A DNA stretch of 64,000 bases from Oceanobacillus rekensis (GTDB lineage Bacteria > Bacillota > Bacilli > Bacillales > Amphibacillaceae): the NCBI RefSeq assembly GCF_002153375.1, contig NZ_MTBQ01000003.1, forward strand, positions 124,001 through 188,000, written 5' to 3'. Position 1 is the stretch's first letter. Every line of letters starts with the position of its first letter. Position numbers and translations under genes: made by a program. Shown piece after piece: positions 1-9,846 of this stretch. The notes below the pieces were generated by a model that worked only from the letters and a program-made list of their open reading frames with translations, ran no database searches and was not told where the DNA came from.

Positions 1-419
1 GCAACATTTATAATTCTGCCTGCTTTTTGTTTCATCATTTGTCTAGTCACTGCCTTTGTACAAATAAAGACACCTTTTAAATTCGTATTAATTACGCGAT
101 CGAATTCTTCTTCCTTCATACGCATTAACAAGTTATCACTTGTTACGCCCGCATTATTCACTAAAATATCAAGACTTCCAAATGTTGAAATTACTTCTTT
201 AACCATTGCTTTTACATTTGTTTCATTGGCAACATCTGCCTGCACTTTAAAGGATTGAACACCCAGCTGTTCAATCTCTTCAACAACTGCCTGTGCCTTT
301 GCTTCACTACCAGCATAATTGACTGCTACATTAGCACCCTGCTTTGCCAGTTCAAGAGCAATTGCTTTTCCGATTCCACGCGATGCGCCTGTCACTAGTG
401 CATTTTTCCCTTTGAGCAT
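1..419 (-). CDS. fabG: 3-oxoacyl-[ACP] reductase FabG (partial, 3' end outside window)
   Basis: NADPH-dependent reductase of the type II fatty-acid elongation cycle, converting 3-ketoacyl-ACP to 3-hydroxyacyl-ACP in the cytoplasm. Only the first 139 residues are present; the gene runs off the left edge. The start ATG is at 419-417, followed by [17 protein letters not shown], which carries the short-chain dehydrogenase TGxxxGIG cofactor motif, and NNAG appears near residue 90. The catalytic Ser-Tyr-Lys lies beyond the edge. The start codon overlaps the fabD stop by one base (TAATG), so the two are translationally coupled in the fapR-plsX-fabD-fabG operon. Assignment among SDR paralogues rests on this operon position as well as sequence. 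Confidence 0.95.
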   Translation of the reverse strand, partial: MLKGKNALVTGASRGIGKAIALELAKQGANVAVNYAGSEAKAQAVVEEIEQLGVQSFKVQADVANETNVKAMVKEVISTFGSLDILVNNAGVTSDNLLMRMKEEEFDRVINTNLKGVFICTKAVTRQMMKQKAGRIINV

Positions 420-1357
420 TATGATTCCTCCCTGTACCATGAAATAAAATCGTTCATTGATTTAATATCCTGTACTGCAAACGTAGGAACCTTCTTGTTT
501 ATTTTTCTTAATAGACCAGAAAGTACTTTCCCATTACCTACCTCGACAAAAGCGTCTATTCCTTCATCAATCATATGATTAATAGACTCTTCGAAGCGTA
601 CGGGGGAGTACAGTTGTTTAAGTAGCAAATCCTTTATTTCCCCACTTGAGGTGACTGCTTCTGCTGAAACATTGGCATATACCGGAATCACCGCATCTTT
701 TACCTGAGTGTTATCTAAATAGCTTGCAAATTCTTCATTGGCAGGCTTCATCAATCTGGAGTGGAACGGACCACTAACGTTTAAGGGAAGAACGCGTTTT
801 GCTCCTTTTTCCTTCAATAACTCAGACGCTTGTTCAATTCCTTGCTTCGACCCAGAAATAACGATTTGACCTGGACAATTCAAGTTGGCAAGATCAACGA
901 CTTCATCCGTGATCGTTTGCAATACATCTGATATTTCCTGTTCTTTCAAACCAAGTACAGCGGCCATAGTACCCTGACCTTTAGGAAAAGCTTCTTCCAT
1001 TAATTTCCCGCGTACAGCAACTAATGGTAAAGCATCTTCTAATGTTAATGCATCAGCAGCAACAAGTGCACTGTATTCTCCAAGGCTGTGTCCCACAGTC
1101 ATAACCGCTTCCACATTTTCCTGTTGTAGTAATTTATGTATTGCGATACTTGTCAAAAGAAGGGCGGGCTGAGCGTTTTCTGTCTCAGTTAATATTTCTG
1201 TTGGTCCATCAAACATAATTTCCTTTATATCTTTATCCAATACTTCATTGGCTTTTTGAAATAGTTCTTGAACGAATGGAAATGCATCGTGCAATTCCTT
1301 CCCCATTCCAACAACCTGTGATCCTTGACCGGGAAACATAAAAGCTACTCGTTTCAT
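419..1357 (-). CDS. fabD: Malonyl-CoA:ACP transacylase FabD
   Basis: Transfers malonyl from CoA to acyl carrier protein, supplying the extender unit for fatty-acid synthesis. The 312-residue protein has the usual length. It opens with the family signature FPGQGSQ, carries the nucleophile Ser in [10 protein letters not shown] near residue 91, and has the catalytic His in GPFHSRLM near residue 198. It sits 4 bases downstream of plsX and overlaps fabG by one base. The FapR operator upstream of fapR implies malonyl-CoA-responsive control of the whole operon, as known in Bacillus. Confidence 0.97.
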   Translation of the reverse strand: MKRVAFMFPGQGSQVVGMGKELHDAFPFVQELFQKANEVLDKDIKEIMFDGPTEILTETENAQPALLLTSIAIHKLLQQENVEAVMTVGHSLGEYSALVAADALTLEDALPLVAVRGKLMEEAFPKGQGTMAAVLGLKEQEISDVLQTITDEVVDLANLNCPGQIVISGSKQGIEQASELLKEKGAKRVLPLNVSGPFHSRLMKPANEEFASYLDNTQVKDAVIPVYANVSAEAVTSSGEIKDLLLKQLYSPVRFEESINHMIDEGIDAFVEVGNGKVLSGLLRKINKKVPTFAVQDIKSMNDFISWYREES

Positions 1358-1361
1358 CCTA

Positions 1362-2360
1362 TCACTCCTTATCTAATTCAATCGAATCAATCGTCGTTTT
1401 AATCGTTTCAGTTACATTATGTTCAACCATATGATTTGCCTGTTTAATGGCACTCAAAATTGCTCTGCTATTTGATGAACCATGTGCTTTAATGACAGGC
1501 GCAGCAAGTCCAAATAAACCAGCACCACCATATTCGGAGTAATCTAATTTTTCTTTAAGTCCACGAAGATCATTTTTCATAAGACCTGCTGCAAGTTTCG
1601 TTTTCGTTGACGACATAAGCGTTCCTTTTAATAAAGCGAAAATCGCTTGTGCGGTACCCTCAATAGTTTTAAGTGCTATATTGCCACTAAACCCATCTGT
1701 AACGACGACATCACAGGCACTATTTAAAATGTCCCTTGCTTCTACATTTCCGATAAAGTTTATTGGAGCACTTTTCAATTGTTCAAAAGCCTTTTTTGTC
1801 AATTCATTTCCTTTTCCATCTTCTGTTCCTACGTTAAGAAGGCCAACAGTAGGATTTGAAATATGACGGACTTTCTCAGAATAAATCGAACCCATGATTG
1901 CATATTGAACGAGATGATTCGCCTTAGCATCCACATTTGCTCCAACATCAAGCATGAGAAATCCTTTTCCATCAACGGTGGGAAGTGTTGGACTTAGTGC
2001 AGGTCGGTCAATTCCGGGAATCCTTCCAACGACAAACAATCCAGCACTCATTAATGCACCAGTATTTCCGGCTGAGATACAAGCGTCCGCAAGACCTTCT
2101 TTTACCGCTTGTGCCATTAACACTAAGGAAGAGTTCTTCTTTCTACGTACAGCTCTTACAGGCTCATCATCACTTGTTATAACTTCATCGGTATGAATAA
2201 CTTCAATATTTTTATTATTAGTTAAGAATGGGTTAATTTGATTCTCATCACCGTAGAGGGTTATGGTCAGGTTATTAATCTCTGTCACTGCATCCATGGC
2301 ACCAAGTACAATCTCTTTTGGTGCATTGTCGCCCCCCATAGCATCAACTGCTAATCTCAT
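1362..2360 (-). CDS. plsX: Phosphate acyltransferase PlsX
   Basis: Makes acyl-phosphate from acyl-ACP, the donor for PlsY in phosphatidic-acid synthesis; peripheral to the membrane. I chose the ATG at 2360 because it gives [14 protein letters not shown], the canonical PlsX N-terminus, and is preceded by AAAGGGG about 8 bases away. The longer frame from 2381 adds seven residues with no homology. At 332 residues the size is normal. The gene overlaps the end of fapR by 17 bases, and fabD follows after 4 bases. It belongs to the FapR-controlled operon that joins fatty-acid and phospholipid synthesis. Confidence 0.96.
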   Translation of the reverse strand: MRLAVDAMGGDNAPKEIVLGAMDAVTEINNLTITLYGDENQINPFLTNNKNIEVIHTDEVITSDDEPVRAVRRKKNSSLVLMAQAVKEGLADACISAGNTGALMSAGLFVVGRIPGIDRPALSPTLPTVDGKGFLMLDVGANVDAKANHLVQYAIMGSIYSEKVRHISNPTVGLLNVGTEDGKGNELTKKAFEQLKSAPINFIGNVEARDILNSACDVVVTDGFSGNIALKTIEGTAQAIFALLKGTLMSSTKTKLAAGLMKNDLRGLKEKLDYSEYGGAGLFGLAAPVIKAHGSSNSRAILSAIKQANHMVEHNVTETIKTTIDSIELDKE

Positions 2361-2937
2361 TTCCGTTTTCCCCTTTATCATTTGGTTGATACATATAAAA
2401 TAGACCTGTAAAAACTTTCTCCTTATCTACAAAACTATTAACATGTACAATAGTGCGATCTTTTTCATCTTTACCTTGTATAATTGCCTTGGCTATAACA
2501 CGTTCCCCTTCAATAACCTGACGTGTAAATTTCACTTCAGATTTGGCGGTAAGTGCTAGTTGATCGTTTATAACGGCAACAGCCAATGAATTGGCCTGTG
2601 CAAATAAATGATGGCCTCTCGCTATTTTATTCCTCGAAAAGACAAGTTCAGAAGTAATATCCAAAATAGATATTGCACGTTTGTCCAATTCCAAATCTAT
2701 AATTTCACCAATCACTTCATCCAATGGCAAAGCTTTCACTGTTTCATTCCATTGATTGGTCGCAACATACTTAATGCGTTCCCTCAACTCAGGGATGCTC
2801 ATTTCCATCCGATCCAACCGTATTGTTTGAATGCTAACACGAAAATCTTTTGCCAGTTGTTCATCCGTAGTGAAGGGGCTTTGTTTAATTTTTTCTTTTA
2901 AAAGTTGTTGACGTTCCGTTTTTGTTTTCTTCATCAT
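2344..2937 (-). CDS. fapR: FapR, malonyl-CoA-responsive repressor of lipid synthesis
   Basis: Global repressor of fatty-acid and phospholipid genes in Bacillales; binding of malonyl-CoA releases it from DNA. The 197-residue protein has an N-terminal helix-turn-helix of the DeoR-like type (around residues 20-45, containing [12 protein letters not shown]) followed by a hotdog-fold thioesterase-like domain that binds malonyl-CoA. It is first in its operon, and its own promoter region contains a 17-base FapR operator at 2968-2984, so autoregulation is expected. The coding end overlaps plsX. Start ATG ATG follows a GGTGGTG ribosome site. Confidence 0.97.
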   Translation of the reverse strand: MMKKTKTERQQLLKEKIKQSPFTTDEQLAKDFRVSIQTIRLDRMEMSIPELRERIKYVATNQWNETVKALPLDEVIGEIIDLELDKRAISILDITSELVFSRNKIARGHHLFAQANSLAVAVINDQLALTAKSEVKFTRQVIEGERVIAKAIIQGKDEKDRTIVHVNSFVDKEKVFTGLFYMYQPNDKGENGNEISS

Positions 2938-2967
2938 GCACCACCATCATCATTTAATTCAATGCGT

Positions 2968-2984
2968 TTATGACTTGGTACTAA
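2968..2984 (-). promoter_or_regulatory. FapR operator
   Basis: On the minus strand the sequence reads TTAGTACCAAGTCATAA. This matches my recollection of the Bacillus FapR 17-base operator, TTAGTACC followed by a degenerate inverted half ending in TAA. It lies directly downstream of the -10 element at 2989-2994, where a bound repressor would block initiation or clearance, and 31 bases upstream of the fapR start codon. Confidence 0.88.
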
Positions 2985-2988
2985 TAGT

Positions 2989-3017
2989 AATATATAATAC
3001 CATTATTATTTATGCAA
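2989..3017 (-). promoter_or_regulatory. Sigma-A promoter of the fapR operon
   Basis: Minus-strand TTGCAT (3017-3012) and TATATT (2994-2989) are separated by 17 bases. The FapR operator begins 4 bases downstream of the -10. The agreement with consensus is good at both hexamers, and position and orientation suit fapR-plsX-fabD-fabG. Confidence 0.65.
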
Positions 3018-3025
3018 GTTAACCA

Positions 3026-5059
3026 TTAATCCAATTTATCTTCGAAGGAAAATTGCTGTTCAAGAAATTCCTTTAAAGGATAGAATTCCTCCGTATTGTT
3101 CAATTGGTTAGATTCAATAATTTTCTGTGCATCATTCCGGGCGGTTTCTAGTGCTCGATAGTCATGAATCATATCAGCAACCTTAAATTCAGGAACGCCA
3201 CTTTGCTTTTTGCCAAAGAAGTCTCCTGGACCCCTAAGTTGTAAATCCTGTTCAGAGAGTTCAAACCCATTCGTTGTTTCTGTCATAATGCGCATACGCT
3301 CTTTGCCGACTTCACTTTTCGGTTCGGCGATTAGAATACAGTAACTTTGCTTACTACCTCTTCCAACCCTGCCCCTTAATTGATGGAGTTGAGATAAACC
3401 AAATCTTTCAGCATCGTAGATAACCATAATGGTAGCATTCGGAACATTTACACCAACTTCTACTACGGTAGTTGAGACGAGAACTTGTATGTCATTTGCC
3501 GCAAATTCCTTCATGACGCCATCTTTTTCAGCTGCAGGAAGTCTCCCATGCATCAACCCTACTTTAACTTCAGGTGGAAAGTATTCTTGAAGTTGATGGA
3601 ATAGATCAACCGCATTTTGAATATCCAGCTTATCAGATTCCTCAATTAATGGGCTGATTACATATGCCTGTTCACCTTCTGCAACACGATTTTCGATAAA
3701 ATTTAAAATTCTTTCAAACGTATTTTCCTTTACCCAAAGTGTTTCAATTTCTTTTCTGCCAACAGGCATTTCATCAATGACAGATACGTCCATATCACCA
3801 AAAGCGGTAATGGCAAGAGTTCTTGGTATTGGTGTCGCAGTCATAAATAACACATCCGGATTTAACCCTTTATCCCTAAGTATTCTTCTTTGTTCCACAC
3901 CAAAACGATGTTGTTCATCAACAATTGCAAAGCCCAGATCATGGAAAATAACCTCATCCTGTATCAGCGCATGTGTACCAACAACGATATCAGCATCCTT
4001 ATTTTCGATAGTCGCTAGGATCTCTTTTCTCTTTTTCCCTTTTACAGATCCCGTAAGTAAAACAATTGTTGCCCGGTCTCCAAACAGTTCTTTTAAAGAC
4101 TGATAATGCTGTTCAGCAAGAATCTCTGTCGGAACCATTAATGCTCCCTGTTTTCCGGCAGTGATGGAGGCGTATAAACCAATTGCAGCTACTGCTGTTT
4201 TACCCGAGCCGACATCTCCTTGGAGTAATCGATTCATGCGAAACGGCGATTTTAAATCAGCCAAAATTTGCTGTAATGATTTCTGTTGGGCATTTGTTAA
4301 TGCAAAAGGAAAATCACCTATAAACTCTTGAACCTTTGTAGAATCATAGTATTGGGTATTGCCACTAGTAGACTCACGTTTCAACTTGCGAAGCAACTGC
4401 ATTTTTAGCTGGAATAACAAAAACTCTTCATATGTAAAACGACGACGAGCATGTTTTAATGCTATCCGATCCTTCGGAAAATGCATGGTGGATACTGCAT
4501 CTTTTCGATTTGGTAGTTTATACGATTGAAGGTAGCTATCAGGTAAAATTTCTTTGATGTCACCACTATAGGTCTGTAATGCTGTCCGTATTAGTTTCTT
4601 TAATTTTATATTTGTAAAATCGCCCTTTAACGAATATACCGGATTAATACTTTTCTGATCATCTATTGGTCCAAGACTATAGTGGCTAACAGTAATTTGT
4701 AATCTATGTGCATCCCATTTTCCGGTGAGTGTGACAATATTGTCAGCTTGAATTTGTTTTTTAGCAAACGCTCGATTAAACATGACAGCTTTTATTGCCA
4801 CCCCTTCAACTTCAACGGAAAATGACAGTCTTGACTTTTTTCTGCCATAAAAAGTAAGGGAAGGGTCGTGGATCACCCTTCCCTCGATTGTCACTTTATC
4901 ATCATGTATCAATTCACTAAGTGGTTTAATTTCATAAACATCATAACGATATGGGAAATAAAAAAGTAGGTCGGCAATCGTATGTATGTTCATAGACGCC
5001 AAGTTTTCTGCAGCAATTTCTCCCACACCTTTAATTTCTGTTACTTGCTCACTCATCAC
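3026..5059 (-). CDS. recG: ATP-dependent DNA helicase RecG
   Basis: Branch-migrating helicase that reverses stalled replication forks and processes Holliday junctions. The 677-residue protein has the normal size. An N-terminal wedge (OB-fold) domain comes first, then a superfamily 2 helicase core with Walker A GDVGSGKT near residue 282 and the DEQH box (DEQHRFGV) near residue 378. The C-terminal helicase domain carries the QLRGRVGRG motif VI. The coding region starts 15 bases after sdaAA and ends just upstream of the fapR promoter, matching Bacillus order. Confidence 0.97.
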   Translation of the reverse strand: MMSEQVTEIKGVGEIAAENLASMNIHTIADLLFYFPYRYDVYEIKPLSELIHDDKVTIEGRVIHDPSLTFYGRKKSRLSFSVEVEGVAIKAVMFNRAFAKKQIQADNIVTLTGKWDAHRLQITVSHYSLGPIDDQKSINPVYSLKGDFTNIKLKKLIRTALQTYSGDIKEILPDSYLQSYKLPNRKDAVSTMHFPKDRIALKHARRRFTYEEFLLFQLKMQLLRKLKRESTSGNTQYYDSTKVQEFIGDFPFALTNAQQKSLQQILADLKSPFRMNRLLQGDVGSGKTAVAAIGLYASITAGKQGALMVPTEILAEQHYQSLKELFGDRATIVLLTGSVKGKKRKEILATIENKDADIVVGTHALIQDEVIFHDLGFAIVDEQHRFGVEQRRILRDKGLNPDVLFMTATPIPRTLAITAFGDMDVSVIDEMPVGRKEIETLWVKENTFERILNFIENRVAEGEQAYVISPLIEESDKLDIQNAVDLFHQLQEYFPPEVKVGLMHGRLPAAEKDGVMKEFAANDIQVLVSTTVVEVGVNVPNATIMVIYDAERFGLSQLHQLRGRVGRGSKQSYCILIAEPKSEVGKERMRIMTETTNGFELSEQDLQLRGPGDFFGKKQSGVPEFKVADMIHDYRALETARNDAQKIIESNQLNNTEEFYPLKEFLEQQFSFEDKLD

Positions 5060-5074
5060 AGCAAATCACTCTTT

Positions 5075-5950
5075 CTAGTTCGTATTTCCATATATTTTCT
5101 TTTTTAGCAATCTACCAGTTGGTGTATCAGCCAACCCACCCTCACCTGTTTCACGAAGGCTTGAAGGCATTTGCTTTCCAATACGATACATCGCGCCAAT
5201 TACTTCATCACATGGAATTCTGCTTGTAACACCGGCCAATGCTAAATCGGCAGAAACAATTGCTAATGATGAACCGGCTGCATTTCTCTTCACACAAGGT
5301 ACTTCTACAAGACCTGCAACAGGGTCACAAACGAGTCCAAGCATATTCTTTAATGTCATTGCAAAGGCATCTGAAGATTGTTGAGCTGTGCCACCAGCCA
5401 TCTCTACAATCGCTGCTGCAGCCATTGCACCGGCAGATCCGATTTCAGCTTGGCATCCTCCAGCCGCACCCGAAATAAATGCGTTATTAGCAACGACAAA
5501 ACCGAAAGCTCCCGCAGTAAATAAATACCGGATCATTTGTTCACGAGTTGGATGTAGCTGTTCTTTCACAGCAAATAATGTCCCCGGAACACAACCTGCA
5601 CTTCCTGCAGTTGGAGTAGCGCAGATTATGCCCATTGCTGCATTGACTTCATTCGTTCCCATTGCTTTACTAACCGCATCCATCATGAGAGGACCAGATA
5701 AAGGGGTTTTCTCTTTCATATACTTTTGAATGCGGACAGCATCACCACCAGTAAGACCTGTTACAGACTGAACACCTTGCATAGCATCATCGATTGCTCT
5801 TTCCATTACTTGAAGATTTTTTTCCATTTCTTCATAAACTTCTTCACGCGTTTTTTCTTTAACATCCATTTCCTGACGTATCATCACTTCAGAAATTAAT
5901 ATATTTTCCTTTTCGGCAATTTCAATCAATTCTGCCACTGTTCGAAACAT
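5075..5950 (-). CDS. sdaAA: L-serine dehydratase, iron-sulfur alpha subunit
   Basis: Catalytic subunit of the two-subunit [4Fe-4S] L-serine ammonia-lyase, converting serine to pyruvate and ammonia. At 291 residues it matches the alpha subunit of Gram-positive enzymes. Cysteines consistent with cluster ligands are in CATPTAGSAGC and CDPVAGLVEVPC. It lies 20 bases downstream of sdaAB and 15 bases upstream of recG, so the three genes probably share a transcript. Ammonia release from serine could be of interest given the apparently glutaminase-dead CarA elsewhere in the window, but no link is shown. Confidence 0.96.
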   Translation of the reverse strand: MFRTVAELIEIAEKENILISEVMIRQEMDVKEKTREEVYEEMEKNLQVMERAIDDAMQGVQSVTGLTGGDAVRIQKYMKEKTPLSGPLMMDAVSKAMGTNEVNAAMGIICATPTAGSAGCVPGTLFAVKEQLHPTREQMIRYLFTAGAFGFVVANNAFISGAAGGCQAEIGSAGAMAAAAIVEMAGGTAQQSSDAFAMTLKNMLGLVCDPVAGLVEVPCVKRNAAGSSLAIVSADLALAGVTSRIPCDEVIGAMYRIGKQMPSSLRETGEGGLADTPTGRLLKKKIYGNTN

Positions 5951-5970
5951 CCTAACACTCCTCTCTGAGA

Positions 5971-6633
5971 TCAGCTGACGATTTTTGCAATCTGATTAAT
6001 ATGGTCTGCTTCCTTTAGCTCATTTAAAATCGTGTCTTCTACATTTTGATCGACTTCAATGACCATCAATGCTTCTTTACCTACATCTTTACGATTTACT
6101 TCCATATGACCAATGTTTACTTCATGTTTGGCAAGAATTTTCGTAACAGAGGCAATTGCTCCATAACGATCATTATGCATAATTAAGATTGCAGGGTGGT
6201 TTCCTGATAACCTAAGTTCAAAACCATTCAGTTCAGTAATTTCAACTTTCCCTCCACCGATGGATATACCGATAAGCTCCAGTTGATCCATGTCGTCCCC
6301 GATTATTAAACGTGCAGTATTCGGGTGATCTACAGCAGCACTATCTTCAACAAATTCAATTTCAAGACCTTTCTCTTTAGCTATTTCAAGTGCCTTGCTC
6401 ATTTGTGGATGATCTGTTTCAAAACCCAATAACCCACCTGCCAATGCAAAATCTGTTCCATGGCCTTTATATGTTTTAGCAAAGGATTCATATAAATGGA
6501 TTTTTGCCCATTTCGGTTGTTTTCCAAATAAATTACGTGCAGCTTTCCCTATACGTGCAGCACCTGCTGTATGTGAGCTTGATGGGCCAACCATGACTGG
6601 TCCGATAATATCAAACACTGAATTATATTTCAC
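5971..6633 (-). CDS. sdaAB: L-serine dehydratase, iron-sulfur beta subunit
   Basis: Regulatory/partner subunit of L-serine dehydratase. The 220-residue protein begins MKYNSVFDIIGPVMVGPSSS, a typical beta-subunit start including the PSSSHTAG motif. It ends with an ACT domain (about residues 148-218), which probably senses serine. It precedes sdaAA by 20 bases in the same operon. The 199 bases upstream, up to the divergent permease, must hold its promoter; TATACT is visible there but I could not pair it convincingly with a -35. Confidence 0.95.
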   Translation of the reverse strand: MKYNSVFDIIGPVMVGPSSSHTAGAARIGKAARNLFGKQPKWAKIHLYESFAKTYKGHGTDFALAGGLLGFETDHPQMSKALEIAKEKGLEIEFVEDSAAVDHPNTARLIIGDDMDQLELIGISIGGGKVEITELNGFELRLSGNHPAILIMHNDRYGAIASVTKILAKHEVNIGHMEVNRKDVGKEALMVIEVDQNVEDTILNELKEADHINQIAKIVS

Positions 6634-6832
6634 ATGTATGCACCACCTATTATTAGTATAGTTCTAGTTCTATTGTAAAGTATAACAAAAAAGACTATAA
6701 TAATCATTTGTGGATTATGAATGAATGTGTATGAGTCAAGTTTTTAGTCCCGTTTTGAGCTGAAACAAGACTTTTTACATTTTCTTTAGGTAATCGGGTG
6801 GGAGAGGGATATAAGACATATGAGGAATTTTT

Positions 6833-8104
6833 ATGAAATACACAGGCAATAAAAACAAGGTACCTTTAAAAAATGAAATAATTGCTGGTATCATCGGCTA
6901 TTTTACCACCGTATATATTGTTGTTGTCAATGGCTCCATTTTAAGTGAAGCAGGTATTTCCCTTGAATCTGGGATGATTGCCACTATTCTCGCCAGTTTT
7001 GTTGGTACGATGGTCATGGGGATAATCGGTAAACTACCATTGATCTTAATTCCCGGAATGGGAATTAATGCACTCTTTGCATATTCGATCATTGGAAACA
7101 ATGGTTTTACATTCCAGGAAGGGTTAGCTGTCGTTCTTGTGGCAGGACTTATTTTTCTGATTACTGCATTCAGTAAACTTGGCGTTATTTTAAAGAATGC
7201 CATACCCAATTCCTTAAAACATGGAATTACTGTCGGGCTAGGCTTCTTTTTAATACTGATTGGACTGGAAAATAGTGGTCTAATTACAAGCGGAGAAAAT
7301 ACAATCATTGCAATTGGTGATTTTACTTCAACGACAGTTACGGTAAGTCTCCTTACACTATTTATAGCCATCTTTTTATTTGTAAGAAATATACCTGCAA
7401 ACTTTCTTATTACTATGGTTGTTGGTACATTACTTGCAGCCCTTTTTGGCCTACCGAAGCCAGAAGCGGGTATGGTTCACGTCAATATGAGCGAGCTTTT
7501 ATTTTTGCCTTCCTTTTCAGCTGCTGGACAATTTTCCTTCTGGCTTGCAGTATTTCCATTAGCCTTAATTCTCATTTTTGAAAACATGGGAATTCTAAAT
7601 GGTCAACTGGATATGCTGGACAGAGAGAAAAGCTATTCGAAAGCATATCGGATTACAGCATTCTCGGCTTTTACTTCTGCATTTCTCGGTACATCACCAA
7701 CCGTTTCGGGAGCAGAAAACGCAGCGGTAATTGCTTCTGGTGGAAAAACAGGCAGAGCAGCAATAACCGCAGGAGTTTTGTTCCTTTTAACTATTTTCAT
7801 TATTCCTTGGATCTCGATCGTTCCAAATTCAGCCATCAGCCCAATTTTAATTATCGTCGGATTTTTGATGGCTCAAAATATCCGTTATTTGCCATTAGAC
7901 AACCTTTCAGAGAGCATCCCGGCATTACTTATTGTTGTGATGATTCCATTCACATACAGTATCGGAGATGGGATGGCATTTGGGTTTATTGCATACCCTA
8001 TTGTTAAATTGGCATTGGGGAAACAAAAAGAACTAAATAAGGCACTAGTTGCCATATCGCTATTATTTTCATTCAGCTTTATTATGAAGATAATCGGCCT
8101 GTAG
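6833..8104 (+). CDS. NCS2/AzgA-type purine permease (guanine/hypoxanthine type)
   Basis: Polytopic membrane protein of 423 residues with about 12-13 hydrophobic segments. It matches the AzgA-like branch of nucleobase:cation symporters (PbuG/PbuO in B. subtilis), with conserved PGMGINALFAYSIIG near residues 75-90 and GTSPTVSGAENAA near 287-299, which correspond to substrate-site helices. The expected substrate is guanine or hypoxanthine (adenine is also possible). A GAGG ribosome site precedes ATG. It is the only plus-strand gene in the first 10 kb, sitting between sdaAB and fakA, genes that are adjacent in B. subtilis, so it looks like an insertion. I saw no purine riboswitch in the 199-base leader. 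Confidence 0.88.
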   Translation: MKYTGNKNKVPLKNEIIAGIIGYFTTVYIVVVNGSILSEAGISLESGMIATILASFVGTMVMGIIGKLPLILIPGMGINALFAYSIIGNNGFTFQEGLAVVLVAGLIFLITAFSKLGVILKNAIPNSLKHGITVGLGFFLILIGLENSGLITSGENTIIAIGDFTSTTVTVSLLTLFIAIFLFVRNIPANFLITMVVGTLLAALFGLPKPEAGMVHVNMSELLFLPSFSAAGQFSFWLAVFPLALILIFENMGILNGQLDMLDREKSYSKAYRITAFSAFTSAFLGTSPTVSGAENAAVIASGGKTGRAAITAGVLFLLTIFIIPWISIVPNSAISPILIIVGFLMAQNIRYLPLDNLSESIPALLIVVMIPFTYSIGDGMAFGFIAYPIVKLALGKQKELNKALVAISLLFSFSFIMKIIGL

Positions 8105-8108
8105 TATG

Positions 8109-8148
8109 AAAAAGGAGATTATACTGTATATCGTATAATCTCCTTTAA
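8109..8148. terminator. Bidirectional terminator between permease and fakA
   Basis: A 14-bp perfect stem, AAAGGAGATTATAC at 8111-8124 pairing with 8133-8146, encloses an 8-base loop. On the minus strand the stem is followed by TTTTT, so it best terminates fakA. On the plus strand the end is TTTAAT, weaker. It lies between two convergent genes. Confidence 0.85.
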
Positions 8149-8155
8149 TCTGTTG

Positions 8156-9835
8156 CTACTCCACTGAAAAGATATAGGAATATATCGGCTGTTTACCGTT
8201 ATGAACTTCTACTTCAACATCTTCATAAGTTTCTTCAACATAGGTTACAAGAGCTTTCACTTCTGTATCATCCACATCATCACCATATAAAATAGTTAAG
8301 ATCTCATCGTTATCCGAGATTATTTCTTTCAATAGCAATTTAGCAGCCTCTGCCTTTTCCTTGTGCGTTACCACGATTTTCCCTTCATCTATTCCCATAA
8401 AATTACCGTTTTCAATTGTAATTCCATCAATTTGCGTATCTCTGATAGCATATGTGATTTGACCAGTTTTCACCTGCTTACGAGCTTCATCCATGACGCC
8501 TCTGTTTTCATCAATATCTGATTCTGGATGAAATGCAAGCATTGCACTGATCCCTTGAGGAATTGTTTTAGTTGGCACCACTTTTACATTTTCCTCTGCA
8601 ATTTCTGCAGCCTGATCAGCGGCCATTAAGATGTTTTTGTTATTTGGTAAAATAAGTATGTTTTTCGAATTCGCTTTTTTAATTGCATTTGTTATATCTT
8701 GTGTACTAGGATTCATAGTTTGGCCACCTTCAATGACAACAGAGGCTCCAAGACTTTCAAACAATGCTTTTAGTCCACTTCCCATTGCCACCGTAACAAT
8801 CGCATAGTCGGCTTTTTCTTTTGGAACTGCTTTCGTATCCTTTTCTCCAACTAAAGCAGTATGCTGTTCACGCATATTTTCAATCTTCATGTTGACTAGA
8901 CTACCAAAACGCTGTCCTAATGTCAGACAATTTCCAGGAGTCTCGGAATGAACATGGACTTTCACAATATCTTCATCCGAAACAACTAATAAGGAATCCC
9001 CCAGTTCACTTAATTCATTGCGGAAGTCCTCTTCATTATATGGATTTTCTGCAAGTTTTTCTTCTTCAAATTTGACCATGAACTCTGTACAATATCCAAA
9101 TACGATTTCTGAAGTGTCCATGAAATCCTGTGTCACTTTATGGTGTTCAGCATTGATCATTTCTTCCATTTTCACTTCTGTTGAATCTTCTGGAAGTTCT
9201 TCACCTTTTAAGGCTGCCAAGAAACCTTCATAAATGGTTACAAGACCTTGACCACCCGAATCCACTACACCTACCTCTTTCAATACCGGCAGTAAGTCAG
9301 GGGTACGTTTAAGGGAAGCTTTTGCTTCAGCCAAAACCTTTTCCATAAAAATAATAATATCTGTTTCATTTTTAGACTCACTAACCGCTTTCTTTCCAGC
9401 ATCTTTCGCTACCGTCAAGATCGTACCTTCCACAGGCTTCATCACAGCCTTGTAAGCTGTAACTACACCAGCATCAAAGGCTTCGGCAAGATCTGTAACC
9501 GTTAATTCCTCTTTCTTGCCCATTCCCTTGGCAAAACCACGGAATATTTGAGACAAAATGACACCTGAGTTCCCTCTTGCTCCCATTAATAATCCTTTTG
9601 CGAAAGCATTTGCAACTTCAGAAACATTGTTGGTCGTCCATTTCCTAACTTCATTTGCTCCTGATGTCATTGATAAATTCATATTTGTGCCTGTATCACC
9701 ATCCGGTACTGGAAATACATTTAAAGCATCAATTTTACTGGCATTGTTCGCTAAATGGTGTGCTCCGGAGAGTACCATTTGTGTCAAAGTAACGCCGTCT
9801 AATTTTTCAACCGTCACGATGTTTTCCTCCTCCAA
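8156..9835 (-). CDS. fakA: Fatty acid kinase FakA (YloV), DAK-like
   Basis: Phosphorylates fatty acids bound to a FakB (DegV-family) protein, feeding exogenous or recycled fatty acids to PlsY/PlsX. The 559-residue protein has the standard architecture: an N-terminal Dha-kinase (DhaL) nucleotide domain with the Mg-binding VFPVPDGDTGTNM near residues 41-53, a central domain, and a C-terminal DegV-like domain. It is 11 bases downstream of the Asp23-family gene, the usual pairing. No FakB is encoded in this window. Confidence 0.93.
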   Translation of the reverse strand: MEEENIVTVEKLDGVTLTQMVLSGAHHLANNASKIDALNVFPVPDGDTGTNMNLSMTSGANEVRKWTTNNVSEVANAFAKGLLMGARGNSGVILSQIFRGFAKGMGKKEELTVTDLAEAFDAGVVTAYKAVMKPVEGTILTVAKDAGKKAVSESKNETDIIIFMEKVLAEAKASLKRTPDLLPVLKEVGVVDSGGQGLVTIYEGFLAALKGEELPEDSTEVKMEEMINAEHHKVTQDFMDTSEIVFGYCTEFMVKFEEEKLAENPYNEEDFRNELSELGDSLLVVSDEDIVKVHVHSETPGNCLTLGQRFGSLVNMKIENMREQHTALVGEKDTKAVPKEKADYAIVTVAMGSGLKALFESLGASVVIEGGQTMNPSTQDITNAIKKANSKNILILPNNKNILMAADQAAEIAEENVKVVPTKTIPQGISAMLAFHPESDIDENRGVMDEARKQVKTGQITYAIRDTQIDGITIENGNFMGIDEGKIVVTHKEKAEAAKLLLKEIISDNDEILTILYGDDVDDTEVKALVTYVEETYEDVEVEVHNGKQPIYSYIFSVE

Positions 9836-9846
9836 ACTGCAGCAAA

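Noticed and set aside
6634-6832. Purine riboswitch before the permease
   Set aside because: I looked for the conserved TATAA, GATATGG and GTTTCTACC core elements of the aptamer and did not find them in order; only scattered partial matches occur.
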